From Burkholderiaceae bacterium (GTDB lineage Bacteria > Pseudomonadota > Gammaproteobacteria > Burkholderiales > Burkholderiaceae), in contig CANFMT010000001.1 of NCBI GenBank assembly GCA_947448415.1, positions 1-64,000 of the forward strand: a stretch of 64,000 nt of DNA, given 5' to 3'. Of this stretch, positions 53,203-62,032 are shown piece after piece. Below the pieces are notes generated by a model. The model searched no databases and was not told the DNA's origin. It saw nothing but the letters and a program-made list of their open reading frames with translations. Within the stretch, counting starts at the first letter, position 1; every line of letters begins with the position of its first letter. The translations under genes were made by a program, and so were the position numbers.

Positions 53203-54921
53203 ATGGTCAAACTTACCGCCGCCGCCACTAAATCGATTCCGCGCATCATTATTTTTGCGCTGACATTGATCTATGGTTTTGCCGGCCTATTCTTTCGAGA
53301 CCCCTGGAAGAATGAAGATGCAATTGGTTTTGGAGGCATGTGGTCTCTCTTTCGCGGTAACTCAATTGATTGGGTTGTTCCACACCTAGCTGGTCGCGAT
53401 ATCTCGCTGGGAACTCCTCTACCCTATTGGATGGGTGCCACACTCATTAAATGGTTTGGTCCATTCATTGGCGCCGCCAATGCAGCACGCCTTTATTCAG
53501 CCATTTGCTTTTTTGCAGCAGCACTTGCCATTTGGTATGCCACTTATTTATTAGGTCGTCGTCGCGAAGTTCAGCCGATGGCACTCGCCGTTGGTGGTCA
53601 GCCTGACATGAGAAGTTACGGCATGACGCTAGCTGATGGTGCATTACTCATCTTCTTAGCTTGCGTAGGTCTTGCTCAACGCGCCCATGAAACAACACCA
53701 ATGATGGCGCAACTCATGGGCATTAGTATTGTTTTATACGGAACAGTACGCGGCCTTGATAAACCCTGGCAAGGTGGCTTGTGGACCGGTCTTGGTATCG
53801 CAATCGTTGCTCTCTCAAGCAACCTTACTCTTAGCTTAATCATTGTGACTTCTACAATCATTGCAGTGATTGCTAGCAATGCAAAGTTACGCTTTCGTTG
53901 GACGCTCACTAGTACTGTTTTAGGCTTAATTGGTTTTGCAGCTTGGCCGATCATTTGGTTTCTCGCCGATCTTCCTGCGCACTGGCGACACGTTGCTGAA
54001 GAAGGCTGGCGCAATATGCCAGAAATGCGCTCTACGCCTTCGATTGAATCTCTGGGCTTCTTAAGTGTGAACTTTTGGGCATATGCTTGGCCTGTGTGGC
54101 CGCTCGCCATGGTGTCTTTAGCACACTGGGGTCGAGTCAAGGAAGCGGGTACATGGCGCGCGCCCCACCTTTGCATCCCGATGAGCTTATTTATTGGTAG
54201 CCTAATCTATGTACTGTTTCGCTTAGAAGCCAATGAGCATGACCTATTGATTTTGATTCCGAGTCTTTCAATTATTGCCGCATTCAGTTTGCCAGTTCTT
54301 AAACGTAGCGTCATTAGTTTCATTGACTGGTTCGCTATGTTTAGCTTTACGATGATTGCTCTTGCTATTTGGATTATTTGGCTGGCAAAAGTGACTGGTT
54401 ACCCTGAGTCTACGGCTGCAAATTTAAGTAGATTACTGCCGGGCTTTGAAGGTCAATTTAATTTGTTGGCTTTTGTAGTAGCCCTGGCTGTCACAGGTGT
54501 GTGGCTATCGGTTGTGCGCTGGAGAACGTCGCGCGCTCCAAAAGAAATCTGGCGTTGCCTCATTATCTCTGCCTCAGGTACCACCTTGATGTGGGTTTTA
54601 CTGATGACCTTGTGGCTTCCAACAATTAACTATGCCAAAACATACCGCCAGGTGTCTACAAGACTTGTACAGGTCATACCTTCTAGTGGCGGCTGCATTG
54701 ATACAAGCAATATTGGTATGGCGCAATTAGCCTCCTTTAGCTTTTTCACGAAACTGAATCTACGTGATGACCCAAATTGCCCGTGGATGCTTACCCACAG
54801 CCAATCTGAGGCGAAAGCCTATGCTCAGCTCAATAATAAAAAGCTCTCATTACTTTGGGAAGATCGGCGTGCTGCCGACCGTGACGAACGCTTACGTCTC
54901 TACGAAGTTATTCCAGAGTAA
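53203..54921 (+). CDS. Polytopic membrane protein, ArnT/PMT-type glycosyltransferase-like
   Basis: 572 residues with about 11-13 hydrophobic segments. After the first span comes FRDPWKNEDAIGFG, placed like the acidic first-loop motif of GT-C enzymes that use polyprenyl-phosphate sugars, and a C-terminal soluble tail (CIDTSNIGMAQLASFSFFTKL ...) ends the protein. The layout matches the GT39/ArnT group, which adds sugars to lipid A, proteins or other periplasmic acceptors. The assignment is by topology and this motif only. Three bases separate it from the MATE gene. Confidence 0.6.
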   Translation: MVKLTAAATKSIPRIIIFALTLIYGFAGLFFRDPWKNEDAIGFGGMWSLFRGNSIDWVVPHLAGRDISLGTPLPYWMGATLIKWFGPFIGAANAARLYSAICFFAAALAIWYATYLLGRRREVQPMALAVGGQPDMRSYGMTLADGALLIFLACVGLAQRAHETTPMMAQLMGISIVLYGTVRGLDKPWQGGLWTGLGIAIVALSSNLTLSLIIVTSTIIAVIASNAKLRFRWTLTSTVLGLIGFAAWPIIWFLADLPAHWRHVAEEGWRNMPEMRSTPSIESLGFLSVNFWAYAWPVWPLAMVSLAHWGRVKEAGTWRAPHLCIPMSLFIGSLIYVLFRLEANEHDLLILIPSLSIIAAFSLPVLKRSVISFIDWFAMFSFTMIALAIWIIWLAKVTGYPESTAANLSRLLPGFEGQFNLLAFVVALAVTGVWLSVVRWRTSRAPKEIWRCLIISASGTTLMWVLLMTLWLPTINYAKTYRQVSTRLVQVIPSSGGCIDTSNIGMAQLASFSFFTKLNLRDDPNCPWMLTHSQSEAKAYAQLNNKKLSLLWEDRRAADRDERLRLYEVIPE

Positions 54922-54924
54922 ATC

Positions 54925-56316
54925 GTGCTGCACTTCAAGTTATCGCGCCTACGCGAGGATATTCCCTCTCTCCTGAAGTTAGCTGGACCTTTATTAATTG
55001 GTCAATTAGCGGTCATTGCTTTTGGCGTTCTAGACACCGCCATGACAGCTCGCTACTCTGCAGATGACTTGGCAGCTCTTGCGATGGCTTCAGCTATCTT
55101 TATTAGTATCTATGTCGGCCTAACGGGCGTAGTCTCTGCCTTAGCCCCAATTGCCGGGCAACTATTTGGCGCCAAACGTTTTGGGGAAATTGGTGAGGAG
55201 GTTAGGCAAGCAACATGGCTCGCGCTCGGGCTCACCATTTTGGGCTGCTTCATCCTGCTTAACGCCGATCATCTCTTAGCAATTTCACGAGTGAGTCCTG
55301 ATATTGAAGGTAAAGCTAAGCTCTATCTCAATATCCTTGCCTTAGGATTGCCAGCCAGCATGGCAATGCGTGTCTTAATGGCTCTGCACAATGCAGTCTC
55401 ACGCCCTGCTGTCATTACCGTCGTGCAACTCATTGGATTGGCCCTCAAACTGCCCCTGAACTTACTATTTATCTACGGCGGCTTAGGTATTGAAGGCATG
55501 GGTGGTCCAGGATGCGCTGTAGCTACGGTGATCATTAACTGGTCTTGGTTGCTGATGACTCTTGGATTTGTTGTATTTGATCGCTTCTATAAGCCCTTTA
55601 AGATCTTTGCACAATTTAGTTGGCCTGACTGGCACCGCATCTGGACATTATTAAGGCTTGGCGCTCCGATTGGCTTTAGCTATTTAATCGAGGTCACATC
55701 TTTTACGTTCATGTCCTTATTTATTGCTCGACTTGGCACTACCGCTTTAGCAGGCCATCAAATTGTCGCCAATATGGGCACGGTTATTTATATGGTGCCC
55801 CTATCACTTTCCATTGCAACAATGACCCTGGTATCCCAATCAATTGGCGCCAATAAACCAGAGCGTGCCGAAGAGATTGGCTGGTCTTCAGTATTTTTCA
55901 CAACCGCACTATGTATCACTATTGGAATTGCAGTTTGGCTCTTCAGAATTGAATTACTTAATTTATATGATCCGCCAGCAGCCGTAAAAGTTTTCTCAGT
56001 CCCCTTGTTCTTATTTATTGCTTTTTATCAAGTGTTCGACGCTCTACAAGTGACGGCCGCTTTCATTCTGCGCGCCTATCGCATCGCCTTCTGGCCCATG
56101 TTGATTTACGCTGGCTCACTTTGGGGTGTTGGTCTTGGCGGTGGTTACCTGATGGGCTTTAATGTATTAGGCAATACGCCTGAGTTCCTGCAAGGTGCCA
56201 ATGGGTTCTGGGCTGGTAATAGTCTGAGCTTAGGCTTGGCGGCGTGTTTCTTACTCTATCTATTTAGAAGAACGGCGGAGCGCTATGAAAAAACGCATCC
56301 ACCAGTCGTGACTTAA
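54925..56316 (+). CDS. MATE-family multidrug/metabolite exporter (NorM-like)
   Basis: 463 residues from a GTG start 3 bp after the upstream stop. Twelve membrane spans in two repeats: FGVLDTAMTARYSADDLAALAMASAIF in the first, and GAPIGFSYLIEVTSFTFMSLFIARLGTTALAGHQI in the second, are typical MATE helix 1/7 segments. These export cationic drugs or metabolites against Na+ or H+. Tail-to-tail with the lipoprotein operon. Confidence 0.92.
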   Translation: MLHFKLSRLREDIPSLLKLAGPLLIGQLAVIAFGVLDTAMTARYSADDLAALAMASAIFISIYVGLTGVVSALAPIAGQLFGAKRFGEIGEEVRQATWLALGLTILGCFILLNADHLLAISRVSPDIEGKAKLYLNILALGLPASMAMRVLMALHNAVSRPAVITVVQLIGLALKLPLNLLFIYGGLGIEGMGGPGCAVATVIINWSWLLMTLGFVVFDRFYKPFKIFAQFSWPDWHRIWTLLRLGAPIGFSYLIEVTSFTFMSLFIARLGTTALAGHQIVANMGTVIYMVPLSLSIATMTLVSQSIGANKPERAEEIGWSSVFFTTALCITIGIAVWLFRIELLNLYDPPAAVKVFSVPLFLFIAFYQVFDALQVTAAFILRAYRIAFWPMLIYAGSLWGVGLGGGYLMGFNVLGNTPEFLQGANGFWAGNSLSLGLAACFLLYLFRRTAERYEKTHPPVVT

Positions 56317-56334
56317 TGGTCTGATTGCGAAGAA

Positions 56335-57378
56335 CTACTTATAGATTTTCAAAGTCGCGGCATCATCATTTAAGCGATACTTGAGATTACGTTTCTCACC
56401 ATCCGAACCTGGGTGGTTTGTAATGAAGTTTTGATTGGCAAGATTTTTACGAACATCTTCCGCTAAATCCAATGAAGCCAACTTCATTAACTTAGCCATA
56501 CTTGGTTTAAAGCCAGTATCTCTGCCATCAATCCTGACCTCTTTGCCATCGCCGGAGGCAATGAAAGAGGCTGCGATCTGGGTACTTTGAGTATCAACAA
56601 TATTAAAGTCAACCGTAACCTCTAGGGCAACCTGCTGTGAGGTCGATTTTGTGCCAGGAATGTCGTCAACATTATCCGTTACCGAGATTTCGGTTAAAAC
56701 GCCATAGAGGACATAGTTAGCATCAGCAAAATCACCCGCCTTAATGCGTTTAACAATGTCAAAGTACTCATCACCTTGATTGGGGACGGCCACGGATGGC
56801 TTAGCCTGTACCACTTTGTATCCAGATTTAATTAATAAGCCCCGAATCGGGTTAGCTAGATAGCGCAACTCTCCATACTCTAGGTTGCTTTGATAGCCTG
56901 ACTTTTTCTGGGTTTGACTATCGGCGCTAGAAGTATTGTTGATTGAGGATGCTTCAGGTGCTGGAGGCGCTACCGCAGGCTCTGTTGATTTAGGATCGGC
57001 TAGGTTAGTAAACTTCACTGGAAAAGCTGAAGAATTTGGTCCGCCAGTCAATGCAGAAGCATTTGCCTTATCAGCATCCACTTCTATAACCTTGGGCGTA
57101 ATTACTGACGAAGTTGCATTACCAGTTGTAGTTCTGGTTTCTTCGATATACGTTAGATTCTTACCTTCTTTTTTAAAGTAAATATCAGTAACAGCGATAG
57201 ACTTTGATTCAGATTTAAGCGCCTCAGCATTGATGACTGGATTCTTGGGTGGATCTGCTGGAACCTGCCCCACTATCCCCGAATCCGGTTTTGCTAAAGG
57301 CGCCTTAGAAGCGCAGCCTGCGAGCAATATGCAGCTAGCACCAGCACATAATAAGACGGCAATTTTAGATAAACGCAT
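56335..57378 (-). CDS. Lipoprotein with CsgG/LpoB-like domain
   Basis: 347 residues from the ATG at 57378 (AAGGA 7 bp ahead; a TTG precedes in frame). Lipobox LLAGC with Cys22. A low-complexity Pro/Ala/Ser linker with many TTT/SS residues precedes a C-terminal domain (about 165-330) that has YGVLTEISVTDNVDDIPGT and VTVDFNIVDTQSTQIAASF, resembling the LpoB/CsgG assembly fold. It is the last of four lipoprotein genes and probably works with LpoB just upstream. Confidence 0.65.
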   Translation of the reverse strand: MRLSKIAVLLCAGASCILLAGCASKAPLAKPDSGIVGQVPADPPKNPVINAEALKSESKSIAVTDIYFKKEGKNLTYIEETRTTTGNATSSVITPKVIEVDADKANASALTGGPNSSAFPVKFTNLADPKSTEPAVAPPAPEASSINNTSSADSQTQKKSGYQSNLEYGELRYLANPIRGLLIKSGYKVVQAKPSVAVPNQGDEYFDIVKRIKAGDFADANYVLYGVLTEISVTDNVDDIPGTKSTSQQVALEVTVDFNIVDTQSTQIAASFIASGDGKEVRIDGRDTGFKPSMAKLMKLASLDLAEDVRKNLANQNFITNHPGSDGEKRNLKYRLNDDAATLKIYK

Positions 57379-57411
57379 CAATCAATCCTTTTTCATTTTA
57401 TAGGCTAGCTA

Positions 57412-58002
57412 TTAGCGCGTAGCAGTCTTGCGAATCTCTTTCTCATCAGCCCACTCAAGTAGGCCAGATTCGTTATTAATGAGATTTAAGTTAAAGACAT
57501 AGTAGACATCCTTGACGTCTTTACTTGTCTTCACAATTGATGCAATAGATCCTTCAATGCGGTACTGGGCGCCCTGCATATTCCCAGTCTTAGCAGTCGT
57601 ACTGCCCTTATAGAGTCCAGACTGATTTTGACGTTTTAACTCATCGGTTTGGTTTTGCATCTCAGTAATACTCACAGCAAAACGAACTTGGCCACTCTTG
57701 AGTAATTGAGTGCGAATCTTATCGGTAATCACGCGCGTATCAATGTACTCAGAAGTCTTGTTCTTCACATCCGCCAAGGTAACAATTGGCGCATCCTTGC
57801 TGCCAGAGATCGCTTTTGATTGCAATAAGGACCTTGTCATGGCCTCAGCAATCATTTGCAAATCTGTAGATCCGTAATTGGCATTAACAGTCTCGACTGA
57901 CTTTGCATCGCCATACCGCACCTGTGGCCCAGAGCAGGCAGCTAGTAATGCTGCTGATAGCAAAACAGTAGATAAATGAATGGTTTTAGTAGTCATGTTC
58001 AT
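57412..58002 (-). CDS. lpoB: Penicillin-binding protein activator LpoB
   Basis: 196 residues. Lipobox LLAACS with Cys23. The globular domain has LQMIAEAMTRSLLQS, IVTLADVKNKTSEYIDTRVITDKIRTQLLKSGQVRFA and YRIEGSIASIVKTSKDVKDVYYVFNLNLIN, matching LpoB. In E. coli LpoB is an outer-membrane lipoprotein that reaches through the cell wall to activate PBP1b; the linker here is short. It follows the YcfL-like gene by 14 bp. Confidence 0.88.
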   Translation of the reverse strand: MNMTTKTIHLSTVLLSAALLAACSGPQVRYGDAKSVETVNANYGSTDLQMIAEAMTRSLLQSKAISGSKDAPIVTLADVKNKTSEYIDTRVITDKIRTQLLKSGQVRFAVSITEMQNQTDELKRQNQSGLYKGSTTAKTGNMQGAQYRIEGSIASIVKTSKDVKDVYYVFNLNLINNESGLLEWADEKEIRKTATR

Positions 58003-58016
58003 TTTTGGCCTTAGGA

Positions 58017-58373
58017 TTACTTATATTGATTTAATTCAAAACGAAAATCGGTTGCATCTGGGGTTGGAGCAATACCCATAATAACGGTCGACTGCCCTTT
58101 ACCAACGGTTACTGGCTTCCAAGCTTCTTCATCAGTTACGGTCATGCCATTTTTACCGAGCCACTTAAATCGATAGGAAACTAAATTCGACTTACTGTCG
58201 TTTTGAATAGTTACCTGAGCAGTCAGAATTCCATTGCGCTCAATACTACGCATATCAACGATTTGGATACTATCGGTATCACCCATACGAACTGTCATAT
58301 CCTTCATTGACGGCGTAGAGCTACACGCAGCTAAAGTTAAGGCAGCCAATAAAGTAAGGAGGAGTTGTTTCAT
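58017..58373 (-). CDS. YcfL-family (DUF1425) lipoprotein
   Basis: 118 residues with a signal peptide and lipobox LAACS (Cys17). A small beta-rich domain with AQVTIQNDSKSNLVSYRFKWLGKNGM follows, as in E. coli YcfL, which also lies next to lpoB. Role unknown, presumably in envelope assembly with LpoB. Confidence 0.82.
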   Translation of the reverse strand: MKQLLLTLLAALTLAACSSTPSMKDMTVRMGDTDSIQIVDMRSIERNGILTAQVTIQNDSKSNLVSYRFKWLGKNGMTVTDEEAWKPVTVGKGQSTVIMGIAPTPDATDFRFELNQYK

Positions 58374-58384
58374 TCTAGGTCTTT

Positions 58385-60118
58385 CTAATTAAAAAGCTGC
58401 TGAAAGCTATTTAGCAAATTGGGTGGCTCATAAGGCTTAATTACTTCTATATTACCGCTAGCAGGTTTGGAAGTAGATGGGTTAGTGGGTAATTCAGTGA
58501 TAGGGAGTTCAGCAGGCATCACTGGGGATGGAGCCACTACAACTGGAGCAACAGCTTGCTGAACGGGCATGGCCTGAGAAGATGTATTCGCCACCTTTAC
58601 AGGCAATGCGGCCGGATCATTGGATGTAAGGACGGTAGCCTTATTTCTAAACATACGTATATATACAACGTTATAGCCGCCTACAAGGTTGACGACTTGG
58701 CTTTGTGTTACCCCTGAAGGTAGGGTGTATTTTAGGACGGTAGGGCCAATTGGTAGCCCCATTCTGGCCATATAGGTTTGTGCTGGCAACGTTGACCAAT
58801 GACGCGTGTCGGTCACGTTAATTGCTTGTAGGCCGTATCCAGTCATCATGCCCGCGATGGCGCCAATAATAGCGGCGGCACCACTGTTTTGACTATTTTG
58901 ATTATTTCTGCGCGCAGCTTGTTGAGCGGCCTGATCTGCTGCATATTGAGCAGCCAAAGAAACCAATGCTCTTGATGATGCCCGTAGGACATAACCAGGC
59001 ATCTCATCACGCAAATTTTTTCTGGCCATGGCATCGATATTGGTAACTAACTCTGGATTAGCCACCCTATCACCCAACTGGACAAGAGTGGGCTGATAAC
59101 GCTCCGTAGATTTTTCAATTAATGGAAAAGTTAAAGTCACCAATCTCGGACCACCGCCGATATTAAAGGATTGGCTAATTTGATAAGGTGTGATTTTCGG
59201 CATATAACCGGTATCAATCACGATCAAGGTATCAGCAAAACTTTTTTTAGCCTGGTTTGCAATATTGGAGTCAAGCTTAGCAATGCTAGTCTTGAAAAAA
59301 TTGACTTGAGGGCGCAATTCAATTGCTAAACGATATCCAGGAGCCGCAAGACTAGCCTCCCCTTGAGCCTCATGAATAAAGCCAGAGAGGTAATATGCTC
59401 CGGGGTTTTGATAGGAATTCTTCAGGCTGCGAGTTTCTTCATCATCCAATAGGTTGATCGGATAGCCATTAATTTCCTGAATACGGCTCGTAGCGCCACG
59501 AGTAGTTCGATTATTTTGTTGTTCTTGCTCGGTTTTTGATACTGCAGCCACCTTGCTTTGAATGAGCTCTTCAATCAACTTTTCACGTTCCGCCATTTTT
59601 TTTGCTTCAATCATGGCATCACCCCATCTACCTTGTGTTAAATGATTGAGGGCCAAGGTTTGACTTAAAAGCGAAACCTCATATGGCTTAGGATCATATT
59701 CACTGCTAACACCTTCAGAGAGTACATAAGAGCTAGCACCAGAAAAAGAACGTCTTAGCTTATCGCTTGTCGATAGCTCCCATTGACTAACTAACTGATC
59801 AGCTGCCAACAAATTTTGGGTGCTATTTGGAATTTGAGTGGGCCCTTGCAGTCGCTGCACTTCTCCTAACTCTAAATAGTAAAGTGTGTTTTTATCTTTA
59901 AATGCCGACTGAATTGCCGCGGTGGTATTTTGAAGATCACCATTTTTGAATTGCTCTTTGGCGTCATTCATTTTGATTTGCTGAGTTTGCGTTGCGCAAC
60001 CCACTAATAGCACTATTGCCAAAATCAGAGCGGATTTCAATAAGCTTAATGCTAAATATTTAAGCGAACCAAAAGCATTTCGCAATTCAAGCCAATCAAA
60101 ATAAAAGGTGCTACCCAT
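58385..60118 (-). CDS. COG3014-type lipoprotein with helical-repeat N-terminal region
   Basis: 577 residues from the first ATG; the lipobox LLVGC (Cys41) is unusually far in, so the true start may be a later codon. TPR-like helices span about 50-290 (YLELGEVQRLQG, DAMIEAKKMAEREKLIEELIQSK, YYLSGFIHEAQGEASLAAPGYRLAIEL). A middle beta region and a Gly/Asn/Ala-rich linker lead to the Pro-rich end. It heads the four-lipoprotein operon; the COG3014-YcfL-LpoB order is also found in other proteobacteria. Function unknown. Confidence 0.7.
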   Translation of the reverse strand: MGSTFYFDWLELRNAFGSLKYLALSLLKSALILAIVLLVGCATQTQQIKMNDAKEQFKNGDLQNTTAAIQSAFKDKNTLYYLELGEVQRLQGPTQIPNSTQNLLAADQLVSQWELSTSDKLRRSFSGASSYVLSEGVSSEYDPKPYEVSLLSQTLALNHLTQGRWGDAMIEAKKMAEREKLIEELIQSKVAAVSKTEQEQQNNRTTRGATSRIQEINGYPINLLDDEETRSLKNSYQNPGAYYLSGFIHEAQGEASLAAPGYRLAIELRPQVNFFKTSIAKLDSNIANQAKKSFADTLIVIDTGYMPKITPYQISQSFNIGGGPRLVTLTFPLIEKSTERYQPTLVQLGDRVANPELVTNIDAMARKNLRDEMPGYVLRASSRALVSLAAQYAADQAAQQAARRNNQNSQNSGAAAIIGAIAGMMTGYGLQAINVTDTRHWSTLPAQTYMARMGLPIGPTVLKYTLPSGVTQSQVVNLVGGYNVVYIRMFRNKATVLTSNDPAALPVKVANTSSQAMPVQQAVAPVVVAPSPVMPAELPITELPTNPSTSKPASGNIEVIKPYEPPNLLNSFQQLFN

Positions 60119-60168
60119 ACTGTATATAACGCCCTTAATGAGACTAAGCTGACAAGAAGACAGCTTAT

Positions 60169-61167
60169 TTACTGGTCCAGTTTCGCACCAGACTGGATCA
60201 CTACTCTACCCCACTTAGAAGACTCGCTAGCAATCATCTTAGATAGGTCATTTGGACTGCCAGGAGCCGGTTCCAGACCGCCCGCTAAAAGTCGAGCTTT
60301 AACCTCAGGATTGGTTAATGTTTTACGTACGAGTTGATTTAAACGTTTTTGAATATTAGTTGGTAGATGTGCAGGGGCCATCAGCGAAAACCAGGAGACA
60401 GCCTCAAAGCCTGCCAAACCCTGCTCGGCCAATGTAGGAATCTCAGGGGCTGCTGGCGAACGCTTTAATGTGGTGACACCCAATGCCTGAACCTCGCTCG
60501 CCTTAATCAAAGGCAAAGAAGAGGATAAGTTATCAAATAGCATCGAAATACGCCCACTCACTAAGTCGGGCAAGGATTGAGCGCGGCCCTTATAGGGAAT
60601 ATGACGTATTTGCACGCCCGCCATTTCTTTAAATAGTTCCCCCGACATATGCAATGAAGTCCCCACGCCTGATGAACCAAAAGTTAATTGATTTGGTTTG
60701 GCTTTGGCAAGCTCAATGAGCTCATGCAAGTTATTGACGCCTAATTGTTTATTCACAATTAATACATTGGGAGTGCTAGCCAAAAAACTAATGGGGGTGA
60801 AATCTTTCACGGGATCAAAAGACATCTTTTCATAAAGAGCTCCATTGATAGCATGAATACCAACTGTGCCAATTAATAATGTGTATCCATCTGGCTCACT
60901 TTTAGCGACAAGATCTGCGCCAATATTGCCGCCATATCCAGGACGATTCTCAACTAGAACCGGCACACCTAAAGTTTTCTGCCAACTTTCCGCTAGCACT
61001 CGAGCCAAAATATCGGGAGCTCCACCAGGCGTAAACGTCACCACAATCCGAATAGCCTGCTTTGGCCAGCTACCCATGGCCTGCACCCCTTGGGCATTGG
61101 CGCCGAATGAATGAATACAAAACCAGAAAAAAAGAAGGAGAGCCTTAAGCACTCGGTTGTATTGCAT
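60169..61167 (-). CDS. Bug/TctC-family periplasmic receptor
   Basis: 332 residues; signal peptide 1-25 (GANAQ). Loop: QAIRIVVTFTPGGAPDILAR. Unlike the other nine receptors it has no catabolic enzyme beside it: dsbB lies upstream (38 bp) and the lipoprotein operon downstream. Its ligand cannot be guessed from context. Confidence 0.9.
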   Translation of the reverse strand: MQYNRVLKALLLFFWFCIHSFGANAQGVQAMGSWPKQAIRIVVTFTPGGAPDILARVLAESWQKTLGVPVLVENRPGYGGNIGADLVAKSEPDGYTLLIGTVGIHAINGALYEKMSFDPVKDFTPISFLASTPNVLIVNKQLGVNNLHELIELAKAKPNQLTFGSSGVGTSLHMSGELFKEMAGVQIRHIPYKGRAQSLPDLVSGRISMLFDNLSSSLPLIKASEVQALGVTTLKRSPAAPEIPTLAEQGLAGFEAVSWFSLMAPAHLPTNIQKRLNQLVRKTLTNPEVKARLLAGGLEPAPGSPNDLSKMIASESSKWGRVVIQSGAKLDQ

Positions 61168-61205
61168 GATCTGCAGACCTAAAGCCTTAGGGCTAGGTTA
61201 AATCT

Positions 61206-61769
61206 TTAGAAACCAAAGCGAGAGCGCAACCAAAGCCAGCCCTCATATTTGACGGGATCGTCTGCGCAAGGACCAACACCACACTCAAGCAGTGTAGAAA
61301 TCAAATTACCCAATACCAATAAGATAAACATCACAACGATTGTGTTTGCAAACCAAGAACGTGAGCGCACTCCCCTATTGGGCAGCATTAATAAAATTGC
61401 TTGCGCTGCTAACAGCCCCATATATCCGACAAACGCCCAAGTATAAAAATGCAACTCCAAAAATGTTGCGCCAAATCCTTTATCGCCCGGAAGAATATGA
61501 AGCAGTACTTGACGCAGAGAAACTGTCATACCCACTAAGCCCCCAAGAATTCCCCAGCCATAGTGAGAAGAATGTTCTCCGCAACGAATATTTAGCATCA
61601 AGGCAAAGCCAATAATGACAAATCCGACTCTTTGCATCAAACACAAAGGGCAAGGGAGTTCGCCAAAATACAGCTGATCTACGAATGCATAAGAGAGCAT
61701 GCCTACTACCGCAAGCAAAGCAAGCTGATTACCTAATGCGGCTAACGTTGGGAATGAATTCCTACTCAC
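61206..61769 (-). CDS. dsbB: DsbB-type disulfide bond formation protein with a relocated second cysteine pair
   Basis: 187 residues from a GTG 5 bp after the DUF5993 stop. Five predicted spans (about 12-32, 47-61, 71-91, 108-128, 141-161). The quinone-linked first pair is Cys40/Cys43 in ELPCPLCLMQR. The second pair of E. coli DsbB lies in the loop between spans 3 and 4; here that loop (HILPGDKGFGATFLEL) has none, and a Cys163/Cys168 pair sits after span 5 in ECGVGPCADD, predicted periplasmic. It should reoxidise a DsbA-type partner. Confidence 0.87.
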   Translation of the reverse strand: MSRNSFPTLAALGNQLALLAVVGMLSYAFVDQLYFGELPCPLCLMQRVGFVIIGFALMLNIRCGEHSSHYGWGILGGLVGMTVSLRQVLLHILPGDKGFGATFLELHFYTWAFVGYMGLLAAQAILLMLPNRGVRSRSWFANTIVVMFILLVLGNLISTLLECGVGPCADDPVKYEGWLWLRSRFGF

Positions 61770-61774
61770 AATAG

Positions 61775-61933
61775 TTATAGGCTGATGTTGAGGTGACTAG
61801 TCGCATGAAAGCGAAACCAAACCATGAGAATTACTAGAGTAATTGCCAATAAGATCAGGCCAGCAAAACGCTTCTCAAACCAAACCAAAATCAGTCCGAT
61901 AGAAGCTGTCAGAAATGGTAGGAACATGTACAT
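61775..61933 (-). CDS. DUF5993 family small membrane protein
   Basis: 52 residues: MYMFLPFLTASIGLILVWFE at the start, two hydrophobic segments (3-19 and 24-40), and an end with MVWFRFHATSHLNISL. This pattern matches DUF5993, small two-span proteins encoded just ahead of DsbB-type genes. It stops 5 bp before dsbB and is certainly cotranscribed. A role as a DsbB helper or subunit is inferred from the recurring pairing. Confidence 0.8.
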   Translation of the reverse strand: MYMFLPFLTASIGLILVWFEKRFAGLILLAITLVILMVWFRFHATSHLNISL

Positions 61934-62032
61934 AAGAGAATTCTAGCTCAGGACAAAGGCGGCTGTCTAAATCATCAATTCATAGGCTCGGGAGTGGTCT
62001 TTGACTCAGTGCATCTATTGTTAGAATGCCTT

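Noticed and set aside
53676-54176. 166-codon leftward frame antisense to the glycosyltransferase-like gene
   Set aside because: Shadow of a membrane-protein gene; Arg/Pro-rich composition typical of an antisense frame.
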